A stretch of DNA of 64,000 bases from CAWJJM01 sp963843275 (lineage in GTDB: Bacteria; Acidobacteriota; Thermoanaerobaculia; Multivoradales; JBCCEF01). Below, piece by piece: positions 16,919 through 25,060 of the stretch. The notes under the pieces are model-generated. The model made no database searches, was not told the origin of the DNA, and saw only the letters and a list, made by a program, of their open reading frames with translations. The number at the start of each line of letters is the position of its first letter. The stretch's first letter is position 1. A program made the position numbers and the translations under genes. The stretch covers positions 1,860,001 through 1,924,000 of the forward strand of contig CAWJJM010000012.1 of assembly GCA_963843275.1 (NCBI GenBank). Reading direction: 5' to 3'.

Positions 16919-17278
16919 CTAGTCGGCGTCCCGCCGCGTCGCGACCGCGTCCTGGGCGATCAGCGCGCGCCACAGGCCCTCGGGGTCCTCCGCGAGGACC
17001 TCGGTGAAGGCGCCGCCGGCGCGGCAGGCCGGAGCCTCCTCCGCCGCCGGGGAAGGCGGGGCGCTGGAGCACCAGCGGATGTTCGCCGCCAGGTTCACCA
17101 CCTTGTCGCGGTAGCGCAGCTCCAGGAAGCAGTCGTCGCCCACCTTCAGGGGGCGCGCGACCTCGAAGGACACGCCGTGGCGGCTCAGGTCGAGGACGTG
17201 GACGTCGCCTGGAGCGTGCAGGCTCCCCTGGATCCCACGCACCGGAAAGCGCTGCTCACGGCGGCGTTGTGGTCGCAC
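16919..17278 (-). CDS. PilZ domain protein
   Basis: 119 residues, GTG at 17278. Both c-di-GMP motifs are present: R-R-x-x-R (RRREQR, residues 5-10) and D-L-S-R-H-G-V-S-F (D/N-x-S-x-x-G). The domain body continues FEVARPLKVGDDCFLELRYRDKVVNLAANIRWC. Stand-alone PilZ proteins act as c-di-GMP effectors; the target is unknown. It is convergent with the upstream secreted-protein gene across a 267-bp gap with nothing recognisable in it. Confidence 0.85.
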   Translation of the reverse strand: MRPQRRREQRFPVRGIQGSLHAPGDVHVLDLSRHGVSFEVARPLKVGDDCFLELRYRDKVVNLAANIRWCSSAPPSPAAEEAPACRAGGAFTEVLAEDPEGLWRALIAQDAVATRRDAD

Positions 17279-17455
17279 GAGCGGATGATGGCACAGACGC
17301 CCGCCCGTCCACCCACCCCAGGGCAGGGGAAGCTGGGGCGGAACGACGTCTCGCTGGGCCCGGCCGGGCGGTGACGAGATATCATGCCCGACGAATCATC
17401 GACGAGCGGCGTCCGCAGCGCGGACGCGACCTTCGACCGCCATGGGAGAGTGGCC

Positions 17456-18415
17456 ATGAGCAGAGCCATACCCTCGTTCCTCCTCCTGGTGGCCGTGTGC
17501 GGGCTCGCACCGGTCCCGGCCAGCGCCGACCTCATCCACCTGTGGGATTTCAGGGCCGGCGCCGAGCTCAAGGACAGCGCCGGCTCGTTGGACCTGATCG
17601 TCGCGCCGGGCGAAGGGCAGGTCGGCGGCGTCTTCGGGACCCCCTCGGACCTCGTCTTCGAGCCCGGCCTGGACGGCCTGGGCCAGGCCTATCGGCCGTA
17701 CTACGTGGACGCGAGCCAGTCGTCCACCGCCGGCGTGGGCCTCACCGGTAGCGGCTTCATCAGCCCCGAGCGGTTCACGATCGAGTCGATCGTGCGCGTG
17801 GACGCCAAGACGTCGTTGAGCGCGGTGAACTACCTCTTCCAGACCCGGCCGGGTGCCGACCGCGGGTACTACCTCGTCCAGGACGAGGACAACCTCGATC
17901 CCGGGTCGATCGGTGGTCTCGGGACGATCATCGGGAACAACTTCGGCGACGTGGGCATCGGCGCCGAGTACGACACGGCAGGCATCTGGCTGTACGTCGC
18001 CGCGGTGATCGACCTGTCGCCAGCCGGCACGGCGGTGGCGGACCTCTACGCCGCCGACATCTCGAACGGAGAGACCACCCCGCAGTTGGTGCTCGACGAC
18101 TACACCTGGAACACCGCCGATCCGGACTCGCTGACCGGGGTGTCCGGCATCTTCGGGATCGGCGACTTCGCCATCGATCGTGACGGCGACGACATCGCCG
18201 AGGCCTCGCAGGAGTGGTTCCAGGGCGTGATCGACTACGTGGCGATCTACGACGAGCTGCTCAGCCCCGAGCAGCTCGCGGAGAATCTCGCAGACCGGCT
18301 GGACGGCCCCCCCGTCGTCGAGGTCCCCGCCCTGACGGGGGCCGGGCTGTCGATCATGGCGCTTCTGGTGCTCGCAGCGGCCTGGCGCCGGGCGCCGGGC
18401 AGGTCGAGGATCTGA
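17456..18415 (+). CDS. LamG-like surface protein with IPTL-CTERM-type sorting tail
   Basis: 319 residues, ATG at 17456 preceded by GGGAGAG; an in-frame ATG 72 bp upstream lacks a ribosome site. Signal peptide (AIPSFLLLVAVCGLAPVPASA), then a concanavalin/LamG-like beta-sandwich: LIHLWDFRAGAELKDSAGSLDL, RFTIESIVRVDA, GVIDYVAIYDELLSPEQLAENLA. The C-terminus reads VPALTGAGLSIMALLVLAAAW followed by RRAPGRSR: a short V/I-P-x-L motif, one membrane helix and a basic end, the layout of IPTL-CTERM/exosortase-type sorting signals. Probably exported, processed and anchored at the surface. Confidence 0.75.
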   Translation: MSRAIPSFLLLVAVCGLAPVPASADLIHLWDFRAGAELKDSAGSLDLIVAPGEGQVGGVFGTPSDLVFEPGLDGLGQAYRPYYVDASQSSTAGVGLTGSGFISPERFTIESIVRVDAKTSLSAVNYLFQTRPGADRGYYLVQDEDNLDPGSIGGLGTIIGNNFGDVGIGAEYDTAGIWLYVAAVIDLSPAGTAVADLYAADISNGETTPQLVLDDYTWNTADPDSLTGVSGIFGIGDFAIDRDGDDIAEASQEWFQGVIDYVAIYDELLSPEQLAENLADRLDGPPVVEVPALTGAGLSIMALLVLAAAWRRAPGRSRI

Positions 18416-18443
18416 GGCGAGGGGACGGCAGAGGGGGGTGAAC

Positions 18444-18520
18444 TGGTCGGGACGGCGGGATTCGAACCCGCGACCCCCTGAACCCCATTCAGGTACGCTA
18501 CCAGACTGCGCCACGTCCCG
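18444..18520 (-). tRNA. tRNA-Pro (anticodon GGG)
   Basis: Cloverleaf of 77 nt including an encoded CCA (minus-strand 3' end at 18444). The acceptor stem CGGGACG pairs with CGTCCCG, the T arm is GCGGG-TTCGAAT-CCCGC, and the anticodon arm is CCTGA-ATGGGGT-TCAGG, giving anticodon GGG. Confidence 0.95.
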
Positions 18521-18625
18521 ACCGGACGGCGAATATAGCAGACGGGACGGGGGTGTCCAGGGCGCGGCGGGGGGCCGGCGGGGGCCGGATGCGGAGCTGC
18601 CGCCGGGGCGTCCGGAGGCCCCGGG

Positions 18626-19168
18626 TCAGCCGAGGGAGTCGAGGTAGGCGAGCAGGTCGCGGGCCTGGGCGAGGGCGCGCTCGACGCCGCTGCGCAGGCG
18701 CTCGACATCCTCGTCGGGCGCGACGGCGGCCGCCTTCGGCGAGGCGTCGGTCCCCTCTCCGCCCTCCGGCTCGGTCGCCGTCTCGGCCCGGCCCTTCGCC
18801 CCGCCCTTCGCGGCCGCGCCCTTCGCAGCCCCGCCCTTCGCGGCCGGGGCCTTGGCGGCCGGGGCCTCGGGCGCGGCCGCCGCGGCCGCGAGCGGCTCGG
18901 CCGGGCCGGGCTCGCCGTTCTCGGCCAGCTCGGTCTCGAGCTTCTTCTTGGCGCCGGCGATGGTGTAGCCCTCTTCGTAGAGGAGCTCCTTGATGCGCCG
19001 GATCACCTCCAGCTCCTTCTCGCTGTAGACGCGCTGTCCGGAGCGGCTCTTGCCCGGGGAGAGGGAGGGGAACTCGGTCTCCCAGTAGCGCAGCACGTAG
19101 GGCTGGATGTCGACGAGCTGGCAGGCCTCGCCGATCTTGTAGAAGATCTTCTTGGGGGCGCGGGGCAT
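18626..19168 (-). CDS. MerR-family regulator with Ala/Lys/Gly-rich tail
   Basis: 180 residues. The N-terminal winged HTH (KIFYKIGEACQLVDIQPYVLRYWETEF) followed by GQRVYSEKELEVIRRIKELLYEEGYTIAGAKKKL is the conserved MerR-type protein found beside ihfA in several phyla. Residues about 95-130 form a low-complexity histone-H1-like stretch with repeated A-A-K-G-G / A-A-K-A-P units, then a coiled segment (DEDVERLRSGVERALAQARDLLAYLDSLG). No effector-binding domain of classical MerR type. It lies 56 bp downstream of the ihfA stop on the same strand. Confidence 0.85.
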   Translation of the reverse strand: MPRAPKKIFYKIGEACQLVDIQPYVLRYWETEFPSLSPGKSRSGQRVYSEKELEVIRRIKELLYEEGYTIAGAKKKLETELAENGEPGPAEPLAAAAAAPEAPAAKAPAAKGGAAKGAAAKGGAKGRAETATEPEGGEGTDASPKAAAVAPDEDVERLRSGVERALAQARDLLAYLDSLG

Positions 19169-19224
19169 CGCGAGCGTCTACCGCGTCGGGGGGGCGGCCG
19201 CTCCGGGACGGCCGGCGGCGAGGG

Positions 19225-19587
19225 TCAGCTTCCCGGCTCCTCGGGCCGCGCCGGCTTGCGGGCGGCTCCGGCCTTCGGCTTGCGCGGCGCCACCTGCTTC
19301 TTCAGCCGGGCCGCCGGCCGGAAGGCGAGGCCCTTGTGCGGCGGGATGAAGATCTTCTTGCCGCTCGCCGGGTTGACCCCCATGCGCCCGGCGCGCTCGG
19401 CGACCTCGAAGACGCCGAAGTTCTTGATGCGCACCGGGCGGCCCCGCCCGAGGTTGTCCTTGACCGTGCCGAAGATGGCGTCCACGATCTCTGCGGCCTC
19501 GTCCTTGGTCAGGGCCCCGTGGCGCGAGTACACCGCGTCGACGAGGTCGGCCTTGGTGAGGCCCTGCCGTTGGCTCTTGTCGCTCAT
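19225..19587 (-). CDS. ihfA: Integration host factor alpha / HU-like DNA-binding protein
   Basis: 120 residues. The HU/IHF fold is complete: LTKADLVDAVYSRHGALTKDEAAEIVDAIFGTVKDNL, RIKNFGVFEV, and the DNA-minor-groove arm with GVNPASGKKIFIPPHKGLAFRPA, then a basic, proline-rich extension of about 25 residues. F-G-x-F and N-P-x-(S/T)-G are the signature. Linked to the MerR gene, as is typical for ihfA. HU and IHF are hard to separate without a tree, so the symbol is provisional. Confidence 0.88.
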   Translation of the reverse strand: MSDKSQRQGLTKADLVDAVYSRHGALTKDEAAEIVDAIFGTVKDNLGRGRPVRIKNFGVFEVAERAGRMGVNPASGKKIFIPPHKGLAFRPAARLKKQVAPRKPKAGAARKPARPEEPGS

Positions 19588-19630
19588 CGCCGCCCCAGTG
19601 CTTCAAGTACTGCATGAGAGGTGCCGTCCA

Positions 19631-19660
19631 AGTATAGGTCAGGACTGAGGTTTCCGACAA
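19631..19660 (-). promoter_or_regulatory. Promoter of ihfA-merR
   Basis: On the minus strand TTGTCG (19660-19655), an 18-bp spacer and TATACT (19636-19631). Transcription would begin near 19624, leaving a leader of about 35-40 nt before the ihfA ATG at 19587. Confidence 0.5.
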
Positions 19661-19689
19661 GCGGCGGGCGCCCTGCGGCACCGCCTCCC

Positions 19690-21009
19690 TCAGCCCCTGC
19701 CGGCCGCCTTGCCGCGCTTGCGGATGACCAGCCGCACCGGCACCCCCGGCAGGCCGAGCTCGTCGCGCAGCCGATTCTCCAGGTAGCGCCGATAGGCGTG
19801 GCCGCGGGGCAACGTGCGGTTGGCGAAGAGCATGAAGACCGGCGGCCCGGAGGAGACCTGGGTGGCGTAGTACACCTTCCACGGCCGGCCGCCCTCGGCG
19901 GGGGGCCGGGCGCGCACCAGCGCGGCCTCGAAGAGCCGGTTGACCTCGCCGGTCGACAGCGTCGTCCCCCAGGCCTCGAGGGCGCGGTCGATCGCCGGGA
20001 ACAGGCGGTCGACGCCGCGCCCGGAGAGCGCCGAGACGTTGACCCGGGGGGGCCGGGCGAGCTGCTCGTCGAGGCGCTCGAAGCTGCGCTCCAGGCGCTC
20101 GCGCGCCTCGTCGTCGAGCAGGTCCCACTTGTTGACCGCCACCACCGCGGCGCGCCCGAGCTCCCAGATGCTGCCGGCGATGGCCAGGTCGCCGCTGGTC
20201 ACGCCCTGGGCCGCGTCGACCACCAGCACCGCCACCGCGGCACGCTCGACCTGGCGCCGCGCCATCATCACCGCCAGCTCTTCGGGGGCGTCGGCGGTGC
20301 GGCTGCGGCGGCGGATCCCGGCGGTGTCGATGAGCAGGTACTCACGGCCATCGCGGGTCACCGGGCTGTCGACCGGGTCGCGCGTCGTGCCGGGCTGCGG
20401 AGCGACCAGCGAGCGGTCGCTGCCGACGATGCGGTTGACCAGCGACGACTTGCCGACGTTGGGCCGCCCCACGATCGCCACCGCCGGCGCCGCGCTGGGC
20501 TCCGGGGCGGGCAGCTCGGGGAGCTTGGCGAGGGCCGCGTCGAGCACGTCGCCGGCGCCGACGCCGTGCTCCGCAGACATCAGGAGCTGGGTGTCGATCC
20601 CCAGCCGGTAGAACTCGCCGAAACGCTCGCGGGCCTCGTTGGTGTCGCCCTTGTTGACCACCAGCACGGTGGGCTTGCCGTACGGGCGCAACGCCGCCCA
20701 CACCGTCTCGTCGGCGGCGGTCAGCCCCTCGCGACCGTCGACCACCAGCAGCAGCAGGTCGCTCTCCTCGACCGCCATCAGCACCTGCCGGCCGAGGCCG
20801 AGCGGATCGTCGCCGGGCACCAGGCCGCCGGTGTCGACGAGCTGCACGGCGCGGCCGTCGTCGACCTCGAGGACGGCGGCGATCCGGTCGCGCGTCACCC
20901 CCGGCTGGTCGTGGACGATCGCCTGCCGCCGGCCCAGCAGGCGGTTGAAGAGGGTGGACTTGCCGACGTTGGGGCGCCCGACGATGGCGACCGTCGGGGT
21001 CAGCGCCAT
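19690..21009 (-). CDS. der: Ribosome biogenesis GTPase Der (EngA)
   Basis: 439 residues with the tandem G domains unique to Der. Domain 1: GRPNVGKSTLF (G1, residues 10-20), a G2 threonine in GVTRDR, DTGG (G3), NKGD (G4, a variant of NKxD). Domain 2: GRPNVGKSSLVNR, GTTRDPVD, DTAGIRRR, NKWD. The C-terminal KH-like domain ends KVYYATQVSSGPPVFMLFANR and LENRLRDELGLPGVPVRL. Binds and matures the 50S subunit. Starts ATG at 21009; the upstream lipoprotein gene ends 7 bp before it. Confidence 0.97.
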   Translation of the reverse strand: MALTPTVAIVGRPNVGKSTLFNRLLGRRQAIVHDQPGVTRDRIAAVLEVDDGRAVQLVDTGGLVPGDDPLGLGRQVLMAVEESDLLLLVVDGREGLTAADETVWAALRPYGKPTVLVVNKGDTNEARERFGEFYRLGIDTQLLMSAEHGVGAGDVLDAALAKLPELPAPEPSAAPAVAIVGRPNVGKSSLVNRIVGSDRSLVAPQPGTTRDPVDSPVTRDGREYLLIDTAGIRRRSRTADAPEELAVMMARRQVERAAVAVLVVDAAQGVTSGDLAIAGSIWELGRAAVVAVNKWDLLDDEARERLERSFERLDEQLARPPRVNVSALSGRGVDRLFPAIDRALEAWGTTLSTGEVNRLFEAALVRARPPAEGGRPWKVYYATQVSSGPPVFMLFANRTLPRGHAYRRYLENRLRDELGLPGVPVRLVIRKRGKAAGRG

Positions 21010-21016
21010 GGTGCGA

Positions 21017-21577
21017 TCACGGGTTCGACCCGCCCGCCGACCCGCCCGCCGACCCCTTCCCGGCCGGCGGGTTCTCCTCCATCCGCTGGCGCCACAGCAC
21101 CCGCCATCGGCCGTCCTGCCGCTTGAGCTGGTAGCGCACCCGGTTGCGCTGCGCCTGGTCGCGCGAGATCACCCGTTCCGACCCCAGGTCCATCACCTCG
21201 ATGTCCCACACCTCGAAGGTCTGCACGTAGGCGTTGTTGCGGTCGGACATGTCGAGCTGCTCGATCTCGAGCTCCTTCAGATCGGTGGCCAGGCGCTGCC
21301 CGCGCGCCGCCATGGCGCCCAGGTTGCGCTGCACGCTCGCCACCTCGCGCTGCGACGCCACCTGTTTCAGGCCGCTGGCGTCGGTGAAGGCGTAGGCGTG
21401 CGACAGCCGGGCGGCGTAGTCCTCGATCACCTTGCGCACCTCCTGCTTGTCGGCCGCCACCTCCTGCGGGGTGGGGCGGCACGCGGCGGCGGCGAGCACG
21501 ACCAGCATCGCGGCGGCGGCGGCGGCGGCGAGGGGGCGGAGGCGGAGCGGGCGGCGGCGGAGCGGGGGCTGCGGCAT
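21017..21577 (-). CDS. Putative lipoprotein, possible IMS/DUF4101-like domain
   Basis: 186 residues from the ATG at 21577; a GTG nine codons upstream is an alternative start. An Arg-rich N-terminus and an alanine-rich hydrophobic stretch end in a lipobox-like AAAC near residue 33. The mature region is mostly helical (EVAADKQEVRKVIEDYAARLSHAYAFTDASGL, KELEIEQLDMSDRN) and ends with VISRDQAQRNRVRYQLKRQDGRWRVL, resembling IMS/DUF4101-like and other NTF2-like domains. Followed 7 bp later by der. Confidence 0.6.
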   Translation of the reverse strand: MPQPPLRRRPLRLRPLAAAAAAAMLVVLAAAACRPTPQEVAADKQEVRKVIEDYAARLSHAYAFTDASGLKQVASQREVASVQRNLGAMAARGQRLATDLKELEIEQLDMSDRNNAYVQTFEVWDIEVMDLGSERVISRDQAQRNRVRYQLKRQDGRWRVLWRQRMEENPPAGKGSAGGSAGGSNP

Positions 21578-21656
21578 GGCGGGGTTCCGGTTCGTCTCGG
21601 TCACGAGGAGGGAGCGTGCAAGATCCAGTCTAGCCCGACTCCCGGGGCGGTGGCCC

Positions 21657-23903
21657 TCACCTCCTCTGACCGCGGCCGCGGCGCGCCGGTTCCGGCAGAC
21701 CGGCGATCTGCAGGTCCAGGCCGCGGTGGCGCAGGTTGGCGCCGGTCAGCACCACCTCGACCGCGTCGGCGAGCCGGAACACCCTGCCGCCGCGCTCGCC
21801 CACCAGGCGATGGGACTCGGGCTCGAAGAGGTAGAAGTCGTCGCTCAGCGTGCGGATCGGCACCAGCCCGTCGACGTAGAGATCGTCGAGCTGCACGAAG
21901 AGGCCGAACGGCTGGACGCCGGTCACCCGGCCGGGGAAGGTCTCGCCCACCCGGTCCGCCAGGAAGCGCACCTTCTTCCACTGCAGCAGGTCGCGCTCCG
22001 AGCTCTCGGCGCGGCGCTCCATGGCGCTGGAGTGCTCGGCGATGCCGGGCAGCCGCTCGGCCACCGACAGGCCCTCCTCGCGGCCGCCGGCGGTGCCGCG
22101 CAGCCAGGCGGCGAGCTGGCGGTGGACCACCAGGTCGGGGTAGCGGCGGATCGGCGAGGTGAAGTGGGTGTAGTCGCGCGAGGCGAGGCCGTAGTGGCCG
22201 CGGTTCTCCGGGCTGTAGACGGCGCGTTGCATGGTGCGCAGGACGAGGGTGGAGACGAAGTGCTCCTGCGCCGTGCCGGCGGCCTGCCGCACCACCGCCT
22301 GCAGGTGGCGCGGGTGGAGGCGCTCGAGGTCGGCGGGCAGACGCAACCCGAGGCTGGCGAGCACTTCGGCGAGGCCCGCGAGGTCGTCGGGCGAGGGGGC
22401 GTCGTGCACCCGGTAGAGCGTCGGCACCCCCGCCTCCTCGAGCGTCCACGCCACCGCCTCGTTGGCGGCGATCATGAACTCCTCGACGATGCGGTGGGCG
22501 ACGTTGCGCTCGCCGGGGATCACCCCCACGGTGAGGCCGTCGGTGTCGAGCACCACGTCGCCTTCGGGCAGGTCGAAGTCGATCGAGCCCCGCTCCTCGC
22601 GCACCGCCAGCAGCGCCCGCATCAGGTCGCGGCAGGTGCGCAGCAGCCCGAGGACGTCGCCGTACTCCGCCGGGTCGCGGGCCGTCTCCTCCTCGAGCAC
22701 CCGGCGGACCTCGGAGTAGGTCAGGCGGCGGTCGCTCGCGATCACGGTCTCGGCGAAGCGGCGGGCCACCACCCGCCCGTCGCGGTCGACGTCGAGGAAG
22801 GCCGACTTGGTCAGCCGCGGGACGCCGGGGCGCAGCGAGCACAGGCCGTTCGACAGCGCCTCCGGCAGCATGGGCACGGCGCGGTCGGGGTAGTAGACGC
22901 TGGTGGCGCGGCGGAAGGCCTCGCGGTCGAGCGCCGAGCCCTCGGCGACGTAGTGCGACACGTCGGCGATGTGCACCCCGAGCCGCCAGCCGCCGCGCGG
23001 CAGCCGCTCGCAGGTGATGGCGTCGTCGAAGTCGCGGGCCGACTCGCCGTCGATCGTCACCGTCAGCCGGTCGCGCAGGTCCTCGCGGCCGGCCATGTCC
23101 TCCGGCCCCGGGTCGGCGGGGAAGCCGTCGGCCGCCGCCAGCACCTCGGGCGGGAAGTCGTCGGGGATCCGGTAGTGACGCAGCACGGCGCGCACGTCGG
23201 TGCCGGGCGCATCGGGGTGGCCGAGGTCCTCGACCACGGTGCCGCGCGGGTGGGTGCCGCGGGTGCCCGAGCCGCGGATCACCTCGACCACGACGAAGTG
23301 GCCCTCCGGCACGCGCTCCGACTCCACCACCTCGAGCTCGAGGTTGGAGCGCGCCTCGTACGGCAGCAGCCAGCGGTGGCCGTCGGGATCGGTCTCGAGC
23401 GTCCCCACCACCCGCTGGCTGCGGCGCGCCAGCACCTCGACGACGGCGGCGGGCGGCAGCCGGCGGCCGACCACCTCGCGCGCCCGCCCCTTGAGCCGCT
23501 TGACCAGCACCAGGTCGCCGTCCAGCGCGCCCTTGAGATGAGCGGCGTCGACGACGTAGGCCGGCTCGCCCGGGCGCCCGCCGGCGGCCGGCAACGGCCG
23601 CACCAGCCCGTCGCCCCCGTCGAGGCGGTCGACCCGCCCGGCCACCCAGTCGGTGGCGCGAACCGCGTACCAGCGGCGCTGGCGCTCCACCGCCCGGCCG
23701 GCCGCCGCCAGCCGCCCCAGCGCCGCGGCGACGTCCTCCTCCCCGGCGCCGAGCCCCACCCGGTCGGCCAACGCCCCGGCCTCGGCGCCGCGGGCGCCGG
23801 CCGCGGCCAGGCGTTCGTCGAGGCGCGCGGCGAGCGCCTGCTCGGCGCCCGGGAGGTCGAGCGAGCGGGCGCTCTTCCGGGAGCGTGCGGAGGTGGTGGT
23901 CAT
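21657..23903 (-). CDS. rnr: Ribonuclease R (RNase II/VacB family 3'-5' exoribonuclease)
   Basis: 748 residues from the ATG at 23903. The order is an N-terminal winged-helix-like region, cold-shock/OB domains (RVDRLDGGDGLVRPLP, DGDLVLVKRLKGRAREVVGR), the RNB catalytic domain (TIDGESARDFDDAITCERL with the metal-binding Asp residues, then LGVHIADVSHYV, SVYYPDRAVPMLPEALSNGLCSLRPGVPRL, HYGLASRDYTHFTSPIRRYPDLVVHR), and a C-terminal S1 domain (GETFPGRVTGVQPFGLFVQLDDLYVDGLV). Degrades structured RNA. No Lys-rich tail. Confidence 0.95.
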   Translation of the reverse strand: MTTTSARSRKSARSLDLPGAEQALAARLDERLAAAGARGAEAGALADRVGLGAGEEDVAAALGRLAAAGRAVERQRRWYAVRATDWVAGRVDRLDGGDGLVRPLPAAGGRPGEPAYVVDAAHLKGALDGDLVLVKRLKGRAREVVGRRLPPAAVVEVLARRSQRVVGTLETDPDGHRWLLPYEARSNLELEVVESERVPEGHFVVVEVIRGSGTRGTHPRGTVVEDLGHPDAPGTDVRAVLRHYRIPDDFPPEVLAAADGFPADPGPEDMAGREDLRDRLTVTIDGESARDFDDAITCERLPRGGWRLGVHIADVSHYVAEGSALDREAFRRATSVYYPDRAVPMLPEALSNGLCSLRPGVPRLTKSAFLDVDRDGRVVARRFAETVIASDRRLTYSEVRRVLEEETARDPAEYGDVLGLLRTCRDLMRALLAVREERGSIDFDLPEGDVVLDTDGLTVGVIPGERNVAHRIVEEFMIAANEAVAWTLEEAGVPTLYRVHDAPSPDDLAGLAEVLASLGLRLPADLERLHPRHLQAVVRQAAGTAQEHFVSTLVLRTMQRAVYSPENRGHYGLASRDYTHFTSPIRRYPDLVVHRQLAAWLRGTAGGREEGLSVAERLPGIAEHSSAMERRAESSERDLLQWKKVRFLADRVGETFPGRVTGVQPFGLFVQLDDLYVDGLVPIRTLSDDFYLFEPESHRLVGERGGRVFRLADAVEVVLTGANLRHRGLDLQIAGLPEPARRGRGQRR

Positions 23904-23974
23904 GGGATCGGGGGACAAGCTAGCACGGCCCGTGCCGGTGGGTGCGGCGGGGGTCCGGCCCGCCCCGGCGAGCG

Positions 23975-24003
23975 TTGACACTCCCCGAGGCGCTGACTAC
24001 AAT
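23975..24003 (+). promoter_or_regulatory. Consensus promoter of tRNA-Leu
   Basis: TTGACA (23975-23980), a 17-bp spacer, and TACAAT (23998-24003), 13 bp before the first base of the tRNA. One of the best sigma-70-type promoters in the window. Confidence 0.8.
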
Positions 24004-24013
24004 GCGCATCCGC

Positions 24014-24103
<90 letters not shown>

Positions 24104-24128
24104 GACCTCTCTCCATCCCCTGCACACC

Positions 24129-24154
24129 GCGACCGGGTGCGTGCGCCCGGTCGC
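24129..24154 (+). terminator. Hairpin downstream of tRNA-Leu
   Basis: GCGACCGGG (24129-24137) and CCCGGTCGC (24146-24154) form a 9-bp stem with an 8-nt loop, 25 bp after the tRNA. It lacks a T-run, so termination function is a guess. Confidence 0.35.
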
Positions 24155-24226
24155 CGCACCGGCGGCGGAGCACACCTGTCCCCGGCAGTGGCGCTGGCGC
24201 CCTCCGGCCCGCGGCAGGCGGCGCGG

Positions 24227-24418
24227 CTACTGCTGTCGGACCGGGCCGGCGCCGATCCACGGCGCGTCGCCGCTGACCACCCGCAGCCACTGGGCCTCCA
24301 TCGGAGGCACCGGCTGCTCGCGGTGGGGGCGGCGCGTCGCGGACGGCGACACACCGGTCTCGGCCACCGCTCCACGCGCGGCGGGAGCGGGGACGTCGAT
24401 ACTGCGCGTCTCGGGCAT
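24227..24418 (-). CDS. Possible 63-residue orphan protein
   Basis: Small frame in the 564-bp space between tRNA-Leu and nuoA. In favour: GGAGAG lies just before the ATG at 24418 and TATAAC occurs about 30 bp upstream, in an unusually AT-rich patch, on the coding strand. Composition is less Arg/Pro-biased than shadow frames (EAQWLRVVSGDAPWIGAGPVRQQ at the C-terminus). No domain, signal peptide or homologue recognised. It could equally be non-coding. Confidence 0.25.
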   Translation of the reverse strand: MPETRSIDVPAPAARGAVAETGVSPSATRRPHREQPVPPMEAQWLRVVSGDAPWIGAGPVRQQ

Positions 24419-24538
24419 AACTCTCCGCAGAAGACCTGTCGGCAGTTATAGCACGTCGCCGATCGTTGACCACGCCGCCACCGCACCGCGGCGGAGGGCG
24501 CTTCCCGCACCGCCGGGCGGTTGCCGCGGCCCGAGACC

Positions 24539-24556
24539 TTGTGACATCCTTCACGA
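24539..24556 (+). promoter_or_regulatory. Predicted Rex operator upstream of nuoA
   Basis: TTGTGACATCCTTCACGA matches the Rex consensus TTGTGAA-N4-TTCACAA at 12 of the 14 specified positions, with both TTGTGA and TTCAC half-sites intact. It lies about 112 bp before nuoA, and rex itself is the last gene of the same cluster. The match is seen in the sequence; regulation by NADH/NAD ratio is inferred from the Rex family. Confidence 0.6.
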
Positions 24557-24667
24557 GGCCCGCGGTCCACGGCCGGCGGGCCTCCCCGCGGCGCCTCCGG
24601 GCGCCGCCGGTGCGACCGGCCCCCGCCGCGGGGCCTCCCGGAACAACGGCCCTCAAACCCTGAGACC

Positions 24668-25060
24668 ATGCCTCGCGACTACTACCCCGTCCTGCTCGCC
24701 TTCGGGGTGGCGCTGCTGGTCGGCTGCGGTCTGCTCGCCCTGTCGTACCTGCTCGGACGGCAGACCGGAGGCCGGATCAAGCTCACCACCGTGGAGTCGG
24801 GCGTGCCGCTGCTCGACCTGTCCCACAAGCGGATCTCGGTCGCCTTCTTCCTCGTCGCCATCGACTTCATCGTCTTCGACCTCGAGGCGGCCTTCCTCTA
24901 CCCCTGGGCGCTGGTGATGCGCACCGGGGGCTGGCCGCTGTTCTGGGCGGTGATGGCGTTCGTCGCCCTCATCCTGGTGGGCTTCGCCTACATCTGGCGC
25001 AAGGGCGGCCTCGACTTCGCCCCGCCGGGCAACCTGGTGCGGAGGGCCACGGGCCGATGA
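24668..25060 (+). CDS. nuoA: NADH-quinone oxidoreductase subunit A
   Basis: 130 residues with three membrane helices. The loop between helices 1 and 2 carries the conserved ESG (TTVESGVPLLDLSHKRISVAFF), followed by FLVAIDFIVFDLEAAFLYPWAL, the strongest NuoA signature. Part of the membrane (P) module of complex I near the quinone site. First gene of the nuo cluster; nuoE starts inside its last codons (ATGA overlap at 25057), whereas nuoB, nuoC and nuoD, which usually follow, are absent. Confidence 0.95.
   Translation: MPRDYYPVLLAFGVALLVGCGLLALSYLLGRQTGGRIKLTTVESGVPLLDLSHKRISVAFFLVAIDFIVFDLEAAFLYPWALVMRTGGWPLFWAVMAFVALILVGFAYIWRKGGLDFAPPGNLVRRATGR

Noticed and set aside
14845..17007. Very long plus-strand open frame across several genes
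   Set aside because: It is antisense to the lipoprotein and overlaps the secreted-protein gene out of phase; its composition is Arg/Gly-rich, as expected for shadow frames in GC-rich DNA.
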